From DASSWG01 sp041689995 (lineage in GTDB: Bacteria > Bacteroidota > Bacteroidia > Flavobacteriales > Flavobacteriaceae), in assembly GCA_041689995.1 (NCBI GenBank), contig JBDNFD010000045.1, positions 1-21,923 on the forward strand: a stretch of 21,923 bases of DNA, in the 5' to 3' direction. A model generated the notes under the pieces. It made no database searches. It saw only the letters and a program-made list of their open reading frames with translations, and was not told the origin of the DNA. Below are positions 1 through 6,276 of the stretch, piece by piece (the stretch's first letter is position 1; each line of letters begins with the position of its first letter). A program made the position numbers and the translations under genes.

Positions 1-1295
1 CAAATTTTGAGTTGCAGCAACCAATCCCTATATTTTTGTAGGTTTTCCAAGCGTTTCCGGCTTCGTTTTTTTGCGTTGGTATAAAACTCATCCGTGATTT
101 CCAGCATTGCTTTTTTGGCCGTGCACAAAGTGCCAATGGTGTTTTCCACAATGTATTTTGTAATGTATTTTGGCGTGTAGAAAACACCGTCTTTTTTTCG
201 TTTGGTTTTGTTGGTTTCGAGTTCGGTTCCTTCCAGTTCGGCGGTTATTTCTTCGATTTCGTTCAAGGAATTTTCGAAAATATGGCCCAGGATATTCACA
301 TCTACTTCACTTTCAAAATCGTAGGAACTTAGTTTATTGGTGTGGAGAAACAGTAAATCATCACTTACTTTTAAATGTTTCAATGCTTCATCGGGCTGGA
401 ACAAACCACCATTGTATGCGAAAATTCCCTGTTTTGGATTGCCGGAATTCAAATCCTCAAAATAAAGTTTGTACCGATCGAACAAAGATTGTTGCACCCG
501 CAATTCTTGCAGTTGTTTCCATTCCGTATTGATTTTCACAATGAAATTGGCGGGCAACAAAAGCCGATCTTCCGCAAAAAGAATGAACAAAAACCGGTCA
601 ATCAATTTTTGGGTTTTCTTGAATAATTGCAGTTTGTCAAATTGTGGGTTTTTCCGGACCAGATCGTTGAACAAATCCCTTTTGAACTGTGAATAATCCT
701 TGTAAAGCTGCTTGGTGATTTGGTCTTCATTGGAAACCGATTCTTTTTGAATGCTTTCAGGAATATTTTTTTGAAGGTTTTCGTATGCCAAACAAAGCCA
801 TAAAGTTTCGAAATCTTCCCGGGTAAGTTCGAAAAGATTGAACTCGATATGTTCAATGGCATTATGAATATAGAACCGCAGTTTTTCGAAATTGGAAGTG
901 ATGACGTACCTGCAATTTGCCTGGCGGTTTTTGTAACCGAAAGCTTGGATTTCCACTTTGGACAAATCGGTGGTGTCGCAACCTTTGAGTTCAATAACGG
1001 CGGCAACACGTTGGTCAAAAATAATGGCAGCATCGGTTTTTTTGCTGTTTCCCTCATTTTTGAGTTCGGTGGTAATATTAAAATTGGGCGCGGGATTTTT
1101 GACATAACCTAAAATGGTAACGAACAAATCGGCGATAAAACCCTCTTGGTACTGCTCTTCCTTGCTGTTCCGAATATTTTGTTGAATCACCGGATTCTGA
1201 AAATGAACTTTGAACTGCTTCCATTTTTCATCAATTAATGATGAATCCAAAGCATTGGAATATTTTTTAAGGATGGTTTTTTGGAATAAAGGCAT
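1..1295 (-). CDS. Type IIG restriction-modification enzyme (Eco57I-like), N-terminal part, cut by window edge
   Basis: The reading frame is open from ATG at 1295 to the left edge, giving 431 complete codons. The start MPLFQKTILKKY is typical for this family. A PD-(D/E)xK nuclease-like pattern is visible: D88, then E102-L-K104 in VAAVIELKG, followed by KVEIQAFGYKNRQ and the SNFEKLRFYI strand usual in fused nuclease-methylases. Further on come a helical stretch with LFAEDRLLLP, then VDVNILGHIFENSLNEIEEI, then KRKKDGVFYTPKYITKYIV, which is the start of the SAM-dependent methyltransferase domain (motif X region). The catalytic NPPY and the specificity domain would lie beyond the edge. Family knowledge predicts one polypeptide that both cuts DNA and methylates adenine. 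No internal stop is present, so it looks intact so far. No in-frame ATG lies further upstream. Confidence 0.88.
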   Translation of the reverse strand, partial: MPLFQKTILKKYSNALDSSLIDEKWKQFKVHFQNPVIQQNIRNSKEEQYQEGFIADLFVTILGYVKNPAPNFNITTELKNEGNSKKTDAAIIFDQRVAAVIELKGCDTTDLSKVEIQAFGYKNRQANCRYVITSNFEKLRFYIHNAIEHIEFNLFELTREDFETLWLCLAYENLQKNIPESIQKESVSNEDQITKQLYKDYSQFKRDLFNDLVRKNPQFDKLQLFKKTQKLIDRFLFILFAEDRLLLPANFIVKINTEWKQLQELRVQQSLFDRYKLYFEDLNSGNPKQGIFAYNGGLFQPDEALKHLKVSDDLLFLHTNKLSSYDFESEVDVNILGHIFENSLNEIEEITAELEGTELETNKTKRKKDGVFYTPKYITKYIVENTIGTLCTAKKAMLEITDEFYTNAKKRSRKRLENLQKYRDWLLQLKI

Positions 1296-1310
1296 TCGTC
1301 CGGGTTTCAG

Positions 1311-1326
1311 TCCCGAGCATTCGGGA
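1311..1326. repeat. Short palindrome, copy A of the YCCCGA-RYAY-TCGGGR family
   Basis: TCCCGAGCATTCGGGA has 6-bp arms around a 4-base centre. It lies just upstream of the restriction-modification start, so it is within that gene's likely leader. Related copies are at 1427-1442, 1695-1711 and 9466-9481. Confidence 0.75.
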
Positions 1327-1364
1327 TGAGTGTTAATATAAAGTAGTTAATATAAAATAATTTC

Positions 1365-1570
1365 TTAGAGGTCAGTAGTTATTTTCATATTGAATCTACG
1401 ATTTATAACCAGTATGTCGGGTTGAGCCCCGAGTACTCGGGGTCGAAACCTACTTTTACAATCGAAAAGTTTTCGACTCCGATCGAATAAACAAGGTTAT
1501 GTTTTATATACTATTGATTATTAGATAAATAAATTCAACATGTTATGTGTAGTTATCTACTGACCTCTAA
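1365..1570. mobile_element. MITE-like non-coding element with 14-bp terminal inverted repeats
   Basis: TTAGAGGTCAGTAG at 1365-1378 is matched exactly by its reverse complement at 1557-1570, enclosing 206 bp with no credible ORF. The inside is AT-rich and carries two hairpins: CCCCGAGTACTCGGGG at 1427-1442 and TCGAAAAGTTTTCGA at 1462-1476. I could not define a target-site duplication. Size, perfect ends and lack of coding capacity fit a non-autonomous miniature element. The alternative is a structured regulatory region of the restriction-modification gene. The gene-free stretch 1296-1711 holds nothing else I recognise apart from the palindromes. Confidence 0.5.
1427..1442. repeat. Short palindrome, copy B
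   Basis: CCCCGAGTACTCGGGG is a perfect 16-bp palindrome inside the MITE-like element. It matches the consensus of copies A, C and D. Confidence 0.75.
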
Positions 1571-1694
1571 AAATCCATTTCTTTTCCACTAATTTCTCTT
1601 TGTGCACTTTGCGTTTTTCTTTGTGTGCTTTGCGGTTAATTTTGTTTAACCTTAAAACTCCTCTGAAATCCTATAAAGCCTATAAAATAGTCAA

Positions 1695-1711
1695 TCCCGA
1701 GCACTCGGGGA
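1695..1711. repeat. Short palindrome, copy C, at the 3' end of guaD
   Basis: TCCCGAGCACTCGGGGA begins directly after the guaD stop codon (guaD ends at 1712 on the minus strand). It may act as a 3'-end hairpin for guaD, but no U-run follows on the minus strand. Confidence 0.7.
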
Positions 1712-2191
1712 TCAATATTCAATTTTTCCCTCCTTATTTTTCCATTGGTCAAAAACCTGTCTTCCTTTTTCCCGCTCCATATTGATGAATTTAATTTTTC
1801 GGTTTTCAATAGGTTTCTCCAATTCATCATAAATAAAATGATCGTCGAAACCAATTTCGGCGGCGTCTTCTTTGGTACAAGCGTAAAAAACGGCTTTCGG
1901 TCGAGCCCAGTAAATTGCGCCCAAACACATTGGACAAGGTTCGCAAGAAGTATAAATAATGCAGTCGTCAAGTTGAAAAGAGCCCAATTTCTTGCAGGCC
2001 TCGCGGATAGCAACTATTTCCGCATGTGCCGTGGGGTCGTTTTTGGAAGTTACTTGGTTGAATCCTTCCGCGATCAATTTTCCGTTTTTCACGATCACAG
2101 CGCCAAAAGGTCCGCCAGCTTCCGATTCTATTCCTTTTTTTGAAAGTTCAATTGCTTTTTCAATGAAATTCTTGTCTTTTTCCGATATCAT
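1712..2191 (-). CDS. guaD: Guanine deaminase (nucleoside/tRNA-type deaminase fold)
   Basis: 159 residues. Cytosolic zinc hydrolase of the cytidine-deaminase fold, expected to turn guanine into xanthine and ammonia for purine salvage or nitrogen supply. The zinc site is complete: H56-A-E58 in DPTAHAEIVAIREACK and P85-C86-x-x-C89 in YTSCEPCPMCLGAIYWARP. I recognise strong resemblance to Bacillus subtilis GuaD, including GGPFGAVIVK near the N-terminus, FDDHFIYDE and the final tyrosine. In the B. subtilis enzyme the C-terminal tail is domain-swapped and its last Tyr reaches the partner's active site; here Y159 is conserved. The nearest other family is tRNA adenosine deaminase TadA, but the AAEIGFDD region and C-terminal tail favour GuaD. 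It appears to be a single-gene unit with a palindrome at its 3' end. Confidence 0.88.
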   Translation of the reverse strand: MISEKDKNFIEKAIELSKKGIESEAGGPFGAVIVKNGKLIAEGFNQVTSKNDPTAHAEIVAIREACKKLGSFQLDDCIIYTSCEPCPMCLGAIYWARPKAVFYACTKEDAAEIGFDDHFIYDELEKPIENRKIKFINMEREKGRQVFDQWKNKEGKIEY

Positions 2192-2286
2192 TTATTTGGC
2201 TTTAAAGAAAGTAAAGATAACAGCTTTTCCCAAATTCTCGACATTTGTTAACTTTCATATCTTTAAATTTTACATTTTTCGGTTTT

Positions 2287-2465
2287 GCATTTTCGGATAA
2301 AAAAACCATCCAGAGATTTTAAACCCTCCAAATATAAAACGCAGATGATGCAGATTAATATGATTTTCACTGATTAATATCCCACTTTCACATTTTGTAT
2401 TTTACATTTTACGGTTAAAAAAAACCATCTGGAAATAAAAAATGGCCTAAATATAAAACGCAGAT
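2287..2465. repeat. Two imperfect direct repeats of about 60 bp in the guaD/PIG-L intergenic region
   Basis: Copy 1 (about 2287-2345) and copy 2 (about 2404-2464) share in the same order a GGATAAAAAAACCATC-like block, a CTGG/CAGAG block and the block AAATATAAAACGCAGAT. Between them is GATGCAGATTAATATGATTTTCACTGATTAATA, given here only as a landmark at 2345-2379. The gene-free stretch 2192-2533 holds this and a candidate promoter. Similar cgcagat-rich intergenic repeats are common in Bacteroidetes (from memory). Function unknown. Confidence 0.5.
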
Positions 2466-2505
2466 CATTCCATGGATTATTCACTAAAAAAGCAAAATGT
2501 ATTTT

Positions 2506-2513
2506 TATCTTTG
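2506..2513 (+). promoter_or_regulatory. Candidate -7 box for the PIG-L gene
   Basis: TATCTTTG fits the Bacteroidetes TAnnTTTG consensus and ends 20 bp before the ATG. No clear TTTG -33 box is seen at the right spacing, so support is partial. Confidence 0.45.
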
Positions 2514-2533
2514 ATGTTTTAAAAAGCAAATTG

Positions 2534-5026
2534 ATGCGAAACTATATCTTCCTTTTATTTTTCTCGGTTTTTTATTCTTCCTTCTCGCAAAATCCCCAAC
2601 CGCCCAACAGCACCGAAATATACCAGGCTATTGAAAAACTGAATTTCGTGGGTTCGGTTTTATATATTGCCGCACATCCAGATGATGAAAATACACAGTT
2701 GATTTCCTATTTTTCTAATGAAATAAATGCTCGAACCGCATATTTGTCCTTGACACGCGGAGATGGCGGTCAAAATTTAGTGGGTCCGGAATTGAGGGAA
2801 TTGCTTGGAGTAATTCGAACGCAGGAACTTTTGTCGGCGCGAAAAATAGATGGAGGAATTCAATTTTTTACCAGGGCGAATGATTTCGGATATTCAAAAA
2901 ATCCACAAGAAACCTTGGAAATATGGGATGAAGATGCAGTTTTGAGCGATGTGGTGCGCGCGATTCGAAAATTCCGCCCCGACGTGATCATCGACCGGTT
3001 CAATGTGGAAAGTGCTGGAAAAACCCACGGACATCATACAAGTTCCGCCATTTTGAGCACCAAAGCTTTCGATTTGGCAGGTGATTCGACTAAATTCCCA
3101 AATCAACTTGAATATCTGCAACCTTGGCAACCGAAGCGTTTGTTCTTCAATACTTCGTGGTGGTTTTATGGCAGCAAAGAAAAGTTTGAAAATGCCATGC
3201 AGAAATCGGATTTTCTATCGGTAAATGTGGGGGATTTCGATGCTTTATCTGGATTATCAAATACGGAAATTGCAGCCAAAAGCAGAAGCCAACATAAGTC
3301 GCAAGGCTTTGGCGTTGCGGGTAGTCGCGGATCAGAAATGGAATATTTAAAACCCTTGAAAGGACAATTTTCAGCAGTGGACACCACGGTTTTTTCCGGG
3401 ATCGATACCTCATGGAACCGATTGGAAAATGGAGAAGCAATTGGAAAAATTTTGTCCGAAGTTCAAAAGGAATATGATTTTAGAAATCCGGCAACGAGCG
3501 TCCCGAAATTACTGGAAGCGTATGTGCTTATTCAAAAATTGAACGATCCGCATTGGAAAGCTATTAAATCCGAAGCCATTAAAAATATTATTCTCGCCGC
3601 TGCAGGGGTTTATATAGATATTTCCAGCCTGAGTGAAACCGCCGTACCAGGCGAAGAAATTCAAATTGCTTTGGAAGCCATTAATCGCAGTGATATTTCC
3701 ATTAAACTGAAAAATATCGAATTTTCAGGGATAAATTCGGATTTTAACCTCGATGAAACTTTGACAAATAACCGTGATTTTCAACAAAAAATAACGATTC
3801 AAATTCCAAATGACATGCCTATTTCAAATCCGTATTGGTTGGAAGAAACAGGCAGTGTGGGAATGTACAAAGTGGAAGATAAAAAATTGATCGGATTACC
3901 GGAAACACCACCTTCGTTGGTCCCTACTCTGGGCTTTTTAGTGAACGGCACCTCTCTTCAAATTGAAAAATTAGTGACCTACAAAACCACCGATCCGGTT
4001 AAAGGTGAAGTCCATCAGGCATTTCGGATTGTTCCAAAGGCATCTGTAAGTTTAGATAATAAAATGCTTATTTTCAATTCTGAATCTCCCAAAGAAATTC
4101 GGGTTAAAGTCCATGCTTTTCAAGATAATTTGAAAGGGAAATTGGTTTTGTCCGCTCCTTCCAATTGGACTGTTTCGCCAAAAGTGGCGGAGGTTGAAAT
4201 TCCGTATAAGAATTCGCAAAAAATCATTTCATTTTGGGTTACCCCACCAAAAAATGCAGAGGAAGTTTATGTTCAGCCTATTTTTACTGTGAATGGGTCA
4301 ACTTTTTCCAAGGAATTGATCCTTATCGATTATCCGCATATTCCAAAACGCCAAGTATTATTGCCGGCAAAAACGAAAGTTGTGCGTTTAGATATCGAAA
4401 AAAAGGGCGAAAAAATTGCTTATATTGAAGGAGCTGGCGATGTGGTCGCAAAGGGAATTGAACAAATGGGATATGAAGTTACCATACTTTCCCCCGAAGA
4501 AATTACTCCAGAAAAACTTACCGATTTTGATGCGGTGGTTATAGGCATTCGGGCTTATAATACAATAGGAATCTTAGATTCCAAACAGGGAATTTTGTTT
4601 GATTTCGTGAAAAATGGTGGTAATATGATCGTGCAATATAATACTTCCCAACGACTGAAAACCGATAAATTGGCACCCTACGAATTGGAACTTTCCCGCG
4701 ACCGGGTGACAGATGAAAATTCCGAAGTAAAATTTTTGGTTCCGCAACATTTGGTTTTGAATATTCCGAACAAAATAACTTCCAAAGATTTTGAAGGCTG
4801 GGTTCAGGAACGCGGACTGTATTTTCCAGATGATTGGGGCAAAGAATTCACTCCCATTTTGGGAATGAACGACGCCGATGAAACCCAAAAGAAAGGAAGT
4901 TTACTCGTGGCAAAATATGGAAAAGGATATTATGTTTATACGGGATTGAGCTTTTTCAGGGAATTTCCGGCCGGAGTTTCGGGTGCTTATCGCTTGTTCG
5001 CCAATCTATTGTCCCTGGGGAAATAG
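2534..5026 (+). CDS. Secreted PIG-L family deacetylase with large C-terminal extension
   Basis: 830 residues from ATG 2534; a TTG precedes it directly and is less likely. An N-terminal signal peptide ends near residue 19 (MRNYIFLLFFSVFYSSFSQ), so it acts in the periplasm or outside. The LmbE/PIG-L domain covers about residues 38-270: AAHPDDE with H48, D50 and D51, then SLTRGDGGQN, RTQELLSARKIDG, and H164-G-H166-H167, the usual zinc and catalytic set. Members of this family remove N-acetyl groups from GlcNAc-containing substrates. The middle (about 350-620) looks like beta-sandwich material. The last 200 residues (GDVVAKGIEQMGYEVTIL, VVIGIRAYN, FVKNGGNMIVQYN) resemble a class-I glutamine-amidotransferase/ThuA-like Rossmann fold without an evident catalytic Cys. 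There is no type IX secretion tail. The natural substrate cannot be read from sequence. It is probably monocistronic. Confidence 0.85.
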   Translation: MRNYIFLLFFSVFYSSFSQNPQPPNSTEIYQAIEKLNFVGSVLYIAAHPDDENTQLISYFSNEINARTAYLSLTRGDGGQNLVGPELRELLGVIRTQELLSARKIDGGIQFFTRANDFGYSKNPQETLEIWDEDAVLSDVVRAIRKFRPDVIIDRFNVESAGKTHGHHTSSAILSTKAFDLAGDSTKFPNQLEYLQPWQPKRLFFNTSWWFYGSKEKFENAMQKSDFLSVNVGDFDALSGLSNTEIAAKSRSQHKSQGFGVAGSRGSEMEYLKPLKGQFSAVDTTVFSGIDTSWNRLENGEAIGKILSEVQKEYDFRNPATSVPKLLEAYVLIQKLNDPHWKAIKSEAIKNIILAAAGVYIDISSLSETAVPGEEIQIALEAINRSDISIKLKNIEFSGINSDFNLDETLTNNRDFQQKITIQIPNDMPISNPYWLEETGSVGMYKVEDKKLIGLPETPPSLVPTLGFLVNGTSLQIEKLVTYKTTDPVKGEVHQAFRIVPKASVSLDNKMLIFNSESPKEIRVKVHAFQDNLKGKLVLSAPSNWTVSPKVAEVEIPYKNSQKIISFWVTPPKNAEEVYVQPIFTVNGSTFSKELILIDYPHIPKRQVLLPAKTKVVRLDIEKKGEKIAYIEGAGDVVAKGIEQMGYEVTILSPEEITPEKLTDFDAVVIGIRAYNTIGILDSKQGILFDFVKNGGNMIVQYNTSQRLKTDKLAPYELELSRDRVTDENSEVKFLVPQHLVLNIPNKITSKDFEGWVQERGLYFPDDWGKEFTPILGMNDADETQKKGSLLVAKYGKGYYVYTGLSFFREFPAGVSGAYRLFANLLSLGK

Positions 5027-5049
5027 AGTTATTTTGAAAGCTTTTTGAG

Positions 5050-5133
5050 CTATAATTTTCGTTTGTCGGGGTTCTGTCTATTCGAAAAGAAGGATACTAT
5101 TTCTATTTCGTCTTTCTTGACACGATAATACAT
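5050..5133 (-). pseudogene. 3' end of an interrupted ParE/RelE-type toxin gene
   Basis: In the minus frame this stretch encodes YYRVKKDEIEIVSFFSNRQ, then NPDKRKL and stop (TAG 5052-5050). This is the C-terminal strand pair and RQNP tail typical of ParE/RelE ribosome- or gyrase-directed toxins. It starts abruptly where the parDE insert ends. Its missing N-terminal part is found on the other side of the insert at 5883-6109 in the same orientation. Joining the two across TATTA rebuilds a protein of about 100 residues, the normal length of the family. The ATG at 5133 arises from the junction and is not likely to be a real start. Confidence 0.8.
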
Positions 5134-5146
5134 TGTGTTGTGTGCA
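5134..5146. repeat. Left arm of the 13-bp inverted repeat around parDE
   Basis: TGTGTTGTGTGCA, the exact reverse complement of 5757-5769. It lies three bases inside the left end of the insert. Confidence 0.8.
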
Positions 5147-5158
5147 ATTTAAGAAAAA

Positions 5159-5190
5159 TTTTGTTGGCATACCAATTTTTGGTATATTTG
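5159..5190 (+). promoter_or_regulatory. parDE promoter with overlapping inverted-repeat operator
   Basis: TTTG (5160-5163) and TATATTTG (5183-5190) are separated by 19 bp, a textbook Bacteroidetes -33/-7 pair. Between and overlapping them lies ATACCAA-TTT-TTGGTAT (5169-5185), a perfect 7-bp-arm inverted repeat. This is the expected place for ParD or the ParDE complex to bind and repress its own operon. The ParD start follows 18 bp after the -7 box. Confidence 0.7.
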
Positions 5191-5207
5191 AGAAAAATAA
5201 TAATCAA

Positions 5208-5459
5208 ATGAACAAAAACACATCAATATCACTCGGTAATTATTTTGACCAATTCGTCCAAAGTAGTATAAACGAAGGAAGATTTAAAAATGTTAGTGAA
5301 GTCATACGCGCAGGATTAAGACTTTTAGAAGAGGAAGAAAGTAAAGTGATTGCTTTAAAAAACGCAATTCAAGAAGGAATTGACAGCGGAATAGCTCACG
5401 ACTTTGACCCAAAAAAACATCTTGAATCTCTTAAAGCGAAAAAACACTCGAATGGCTGA
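5208..5459 (+). CDS. parD: ParD-type antitoxin (ribbon-helix-helix)
   Basis: 83 residues from ATG 5208 (MNKNTSISLGNYFDQFVQ), chosen because the promoter lies between it and any upstream start. The N-terminus matches the ribbon-helix-helix DNA-binding domain of ParD/CopG: strand TSISLG, helix, then FKNVSEVIRAGLRLLEEEE at about residues 27-47, where the SEVIRAGLRLLE motif is highly characteristic. The C-terminal third (about 50-83: GIDSGIAHDFDPKKHLESLKAKK) is the disordered toxin-wrapping tail. It neutralises ParE and represses the operon. Its stop overlaps the parE start by 8 bp, implying translational coupling. The gene is more AT-rich than its neighbours, consistent with recent arrival. Confidence 0.9.
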   Translation: MNKNTSISLGNYFDQFVQSSINEGRFKNVSEVIRAGLRLLEEEESKVIALKNAIQEGIDSGIAHDFDPKKHLESLKAKKHSNG

Positions 5460-5751
5460 ATATAGATTAACGAACAAAGCTGTTGAGGATTTATCAAAGA
5501 TTTGGGATTATACATTTGAGGTTTGGTCTGTACAACTAGCTGACAAATATTACGATGGACTAATTTCTAACTGTCAAGAAATTGCTGAAAATCCAGATTT
5601 AGGAAAAAACTATGAAGGAATTTCAAAGCAACTTCTCGGAATGAAAGCAAATCGACATATTATATTCTACAGAACTTTAAATAAAAGCTATGTTGAAATA
5701 ACGAGAATTTTGCACGAAAGAATGGATTTAAAAAAAAGAATTGTGGAATAA
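5452..5751 (+). CDS. parE: ParE-type toxin
   Basis: 99 residues from ATG 5452 (MAEYRLTNKAVEDLSKIWDYT), a normal ParE length and start. ParE/RelE fold signatures: N-terminal strand YRLTNKAVEDL, two helices with WSVQLADKYYDGL and CQEIAENPDLGKNYEGI, then the strands LLGMKANRHIIFYR and YVEITRILHERMDL. ParE proteins poison DNA gyrase; related RelE proteins cut mRNA on the ribosome. The ILHERMDL ending is the ParE type, so gyrase is the more likely target (inference). It is coupled to parD and intact. Downstream is the inverted-repeat arm and the insert's non-coding tail, with no gene until the broken toxin on the other strand. Confidence 0.9.
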   Translation: MAEYRLTNKAVEDLSKIWDYTFEVWSVQLADKYYDGLISNCQEIAENPDLGKNYEGISKQLLGMKANRHIIFYRTLNKSYVEITRILHERMDLKKRIVE

Positions 5752-5756
5752 AAAAC

Positions 5757-5882
5757 TGCACACAACACAGTATATAAGCTATGGCGGGGTCTTTGCCTAC
5801 TTGGAATCCCGATAGCTATCGGGAGCGGATTTCCCAAAGCCAGTTTTTATTTGGAGAGGTTCGTGCTTTAATACGACACCAC
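5757..5882 (+). repeat. Non-coding tail of the parDE insert: inverted-repeat arm plus structured region
   Basis: It begins with TGCACACAACACA (5757-5769). The perfect 18-bp palindrome TCCCGATAGCTATCGGGA sits near 5805-5822, flanked by GGAATCC and GGATTTCC that can pair further, making a long imperfect hairpin. The region continues to the insert end at CGACACCAC. No ORF is credible. From memory, similar structured sequences occur next to small accessory genes in other Flavobacteria, which suggests a recombination or mobility site, but I cannot verify that here. Confidence 0.55.
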
Positions 5883-6109
5883 TAATATACATAAACGTTG
5901 AATTTTAGAATAGCTACCATACGAACATTTTTGGTTTCCGATTCTTGAAATATTTCTGGATTTTGAGAAATTAGTTTGACCGTATTTTCGATTCTTAGGG
6001 CTAATCCGGCAATCACATTATTGCTGAAATTATTTTCAAGATATTCTATGGTTTTATCTAACTATTCCAAAGCACTTGGTGTCCACCGAATTTTATAACC
6101 ACTTTTCAT
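5883..6109 (-). pseudogene. 5' part of the interrupted ParE/RelE-type toxin gene, with an internal stop
   Basis: From ATG 6109 the frame reads MKSGYKIRWTPSALE, then a TAG stop at codon 16 (6064-6062), then LDKTIEYLENNFSNN..., LISQNPEIFQES and VRMVAILKFNVYVY, ending where the insert begins. The first residues, the ALExLDKTIEYLE helix and the NPEIFQ turn are standard for ParE/RelE toxins. The stop replaces a codon that is usually Glu (GAG to TAG by one base). The gene is therefore inactivated twice, by the nonsense change and by the insertion. The start codon lies inside the antitoxin reading frame, overlapping it by 17 bases, which is the usual coupled arrangement. Confidence 0.82.
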
Positions 6110-6272
6110 AGTGTTTTCTCGCACTTGAATGAGGTTCTAATTCTTTGTTATTGGCTTGTTTGATCCCTTTTTGAATAGATGTTTTTTCTTCTTCGGAAAT
6201 TTTGTGCCGCCAATCCTCGGTTTCTTTTTTTCTGAATTCAGATAATTTTTCGATGACGGATTTATTTTTCAA
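6093..6272 (-). pseudogene. Antitoxin partner of the broken toxin, probably 5'-truncated
   Basis: About 59 codons starting from a TTG at 6272: KNKSVIEKLSEFRKKETEDW, then ISEEEKTSIQKGIKQAN and the ending PHSSARKHYEKWL before TAA. That acidic/helical layout with a conserved YEKWL-type end is common for small antitoxins next to ParE/RelE toxins in Bacteroidetes. There is no ATG in frame. The frame continues upstream into the end of mazG, and the mazG stop is only 4 bases before the TTG, so the normal N-terminus may have been lost when the module landed next to mazG. It might still be translated by coupling to mazG. Assignment rests on context and pattern. Confidence 0.6.
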
Positions 6273-6276
6273 GGTT

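Larger units (their letters stand above)
5131..5882 (+). mobile_element. 752-bp insert carrying parDE, flanked by a TAATA direct repeat
   Basis: The sequence TAATA occurs at 5126-5130 and again at 5883-5887, and the broken toxin gene can be rejoined exactly across one copy. The insert therefore spans 5131-5882 with a probable 5-bp target duplication (or junction microhomology). It contains a promoter, parD, parE and a non-coding tail of about 110 bp (5770-5882) with an 18-bp perfect palindrome. A 13-bp perfect inverted repeat, TGTGTTGTGTGCA at 5134-5146 and TGCACACAACACA at 5757-5769, brackets the gene pair. It holds no transposase or integrase, so it would have to move in trans. It looks like a gene cassette with one attached recombination-like site, but GTTRRRY-type integron core sites are not visible. 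Confidence 0.7.

Noticed and set aside
602..1105. 167-codon open frame on the minus strand
   Set aside because: It is on the same strand as the restriction-modification gene but in another frame; the frame running from 1295 to the window edge carries all the family motifs, so this is a shadow.
5131..5133. ATG at 5133 as the start of a 27-residue minus-strand gene
   Set aside because: The codon is created by the insert junction and the encoded peptide is only the C-terminal piece of a toxin fold.
5131..5882. True integron cassette with attC
   Set aside because: The inverted arms GTTGTGTGC/GCACACAAC do not fit the GTTRRRY/RYYYAAC core, and no integrase is seen. Kept only as an analogy.
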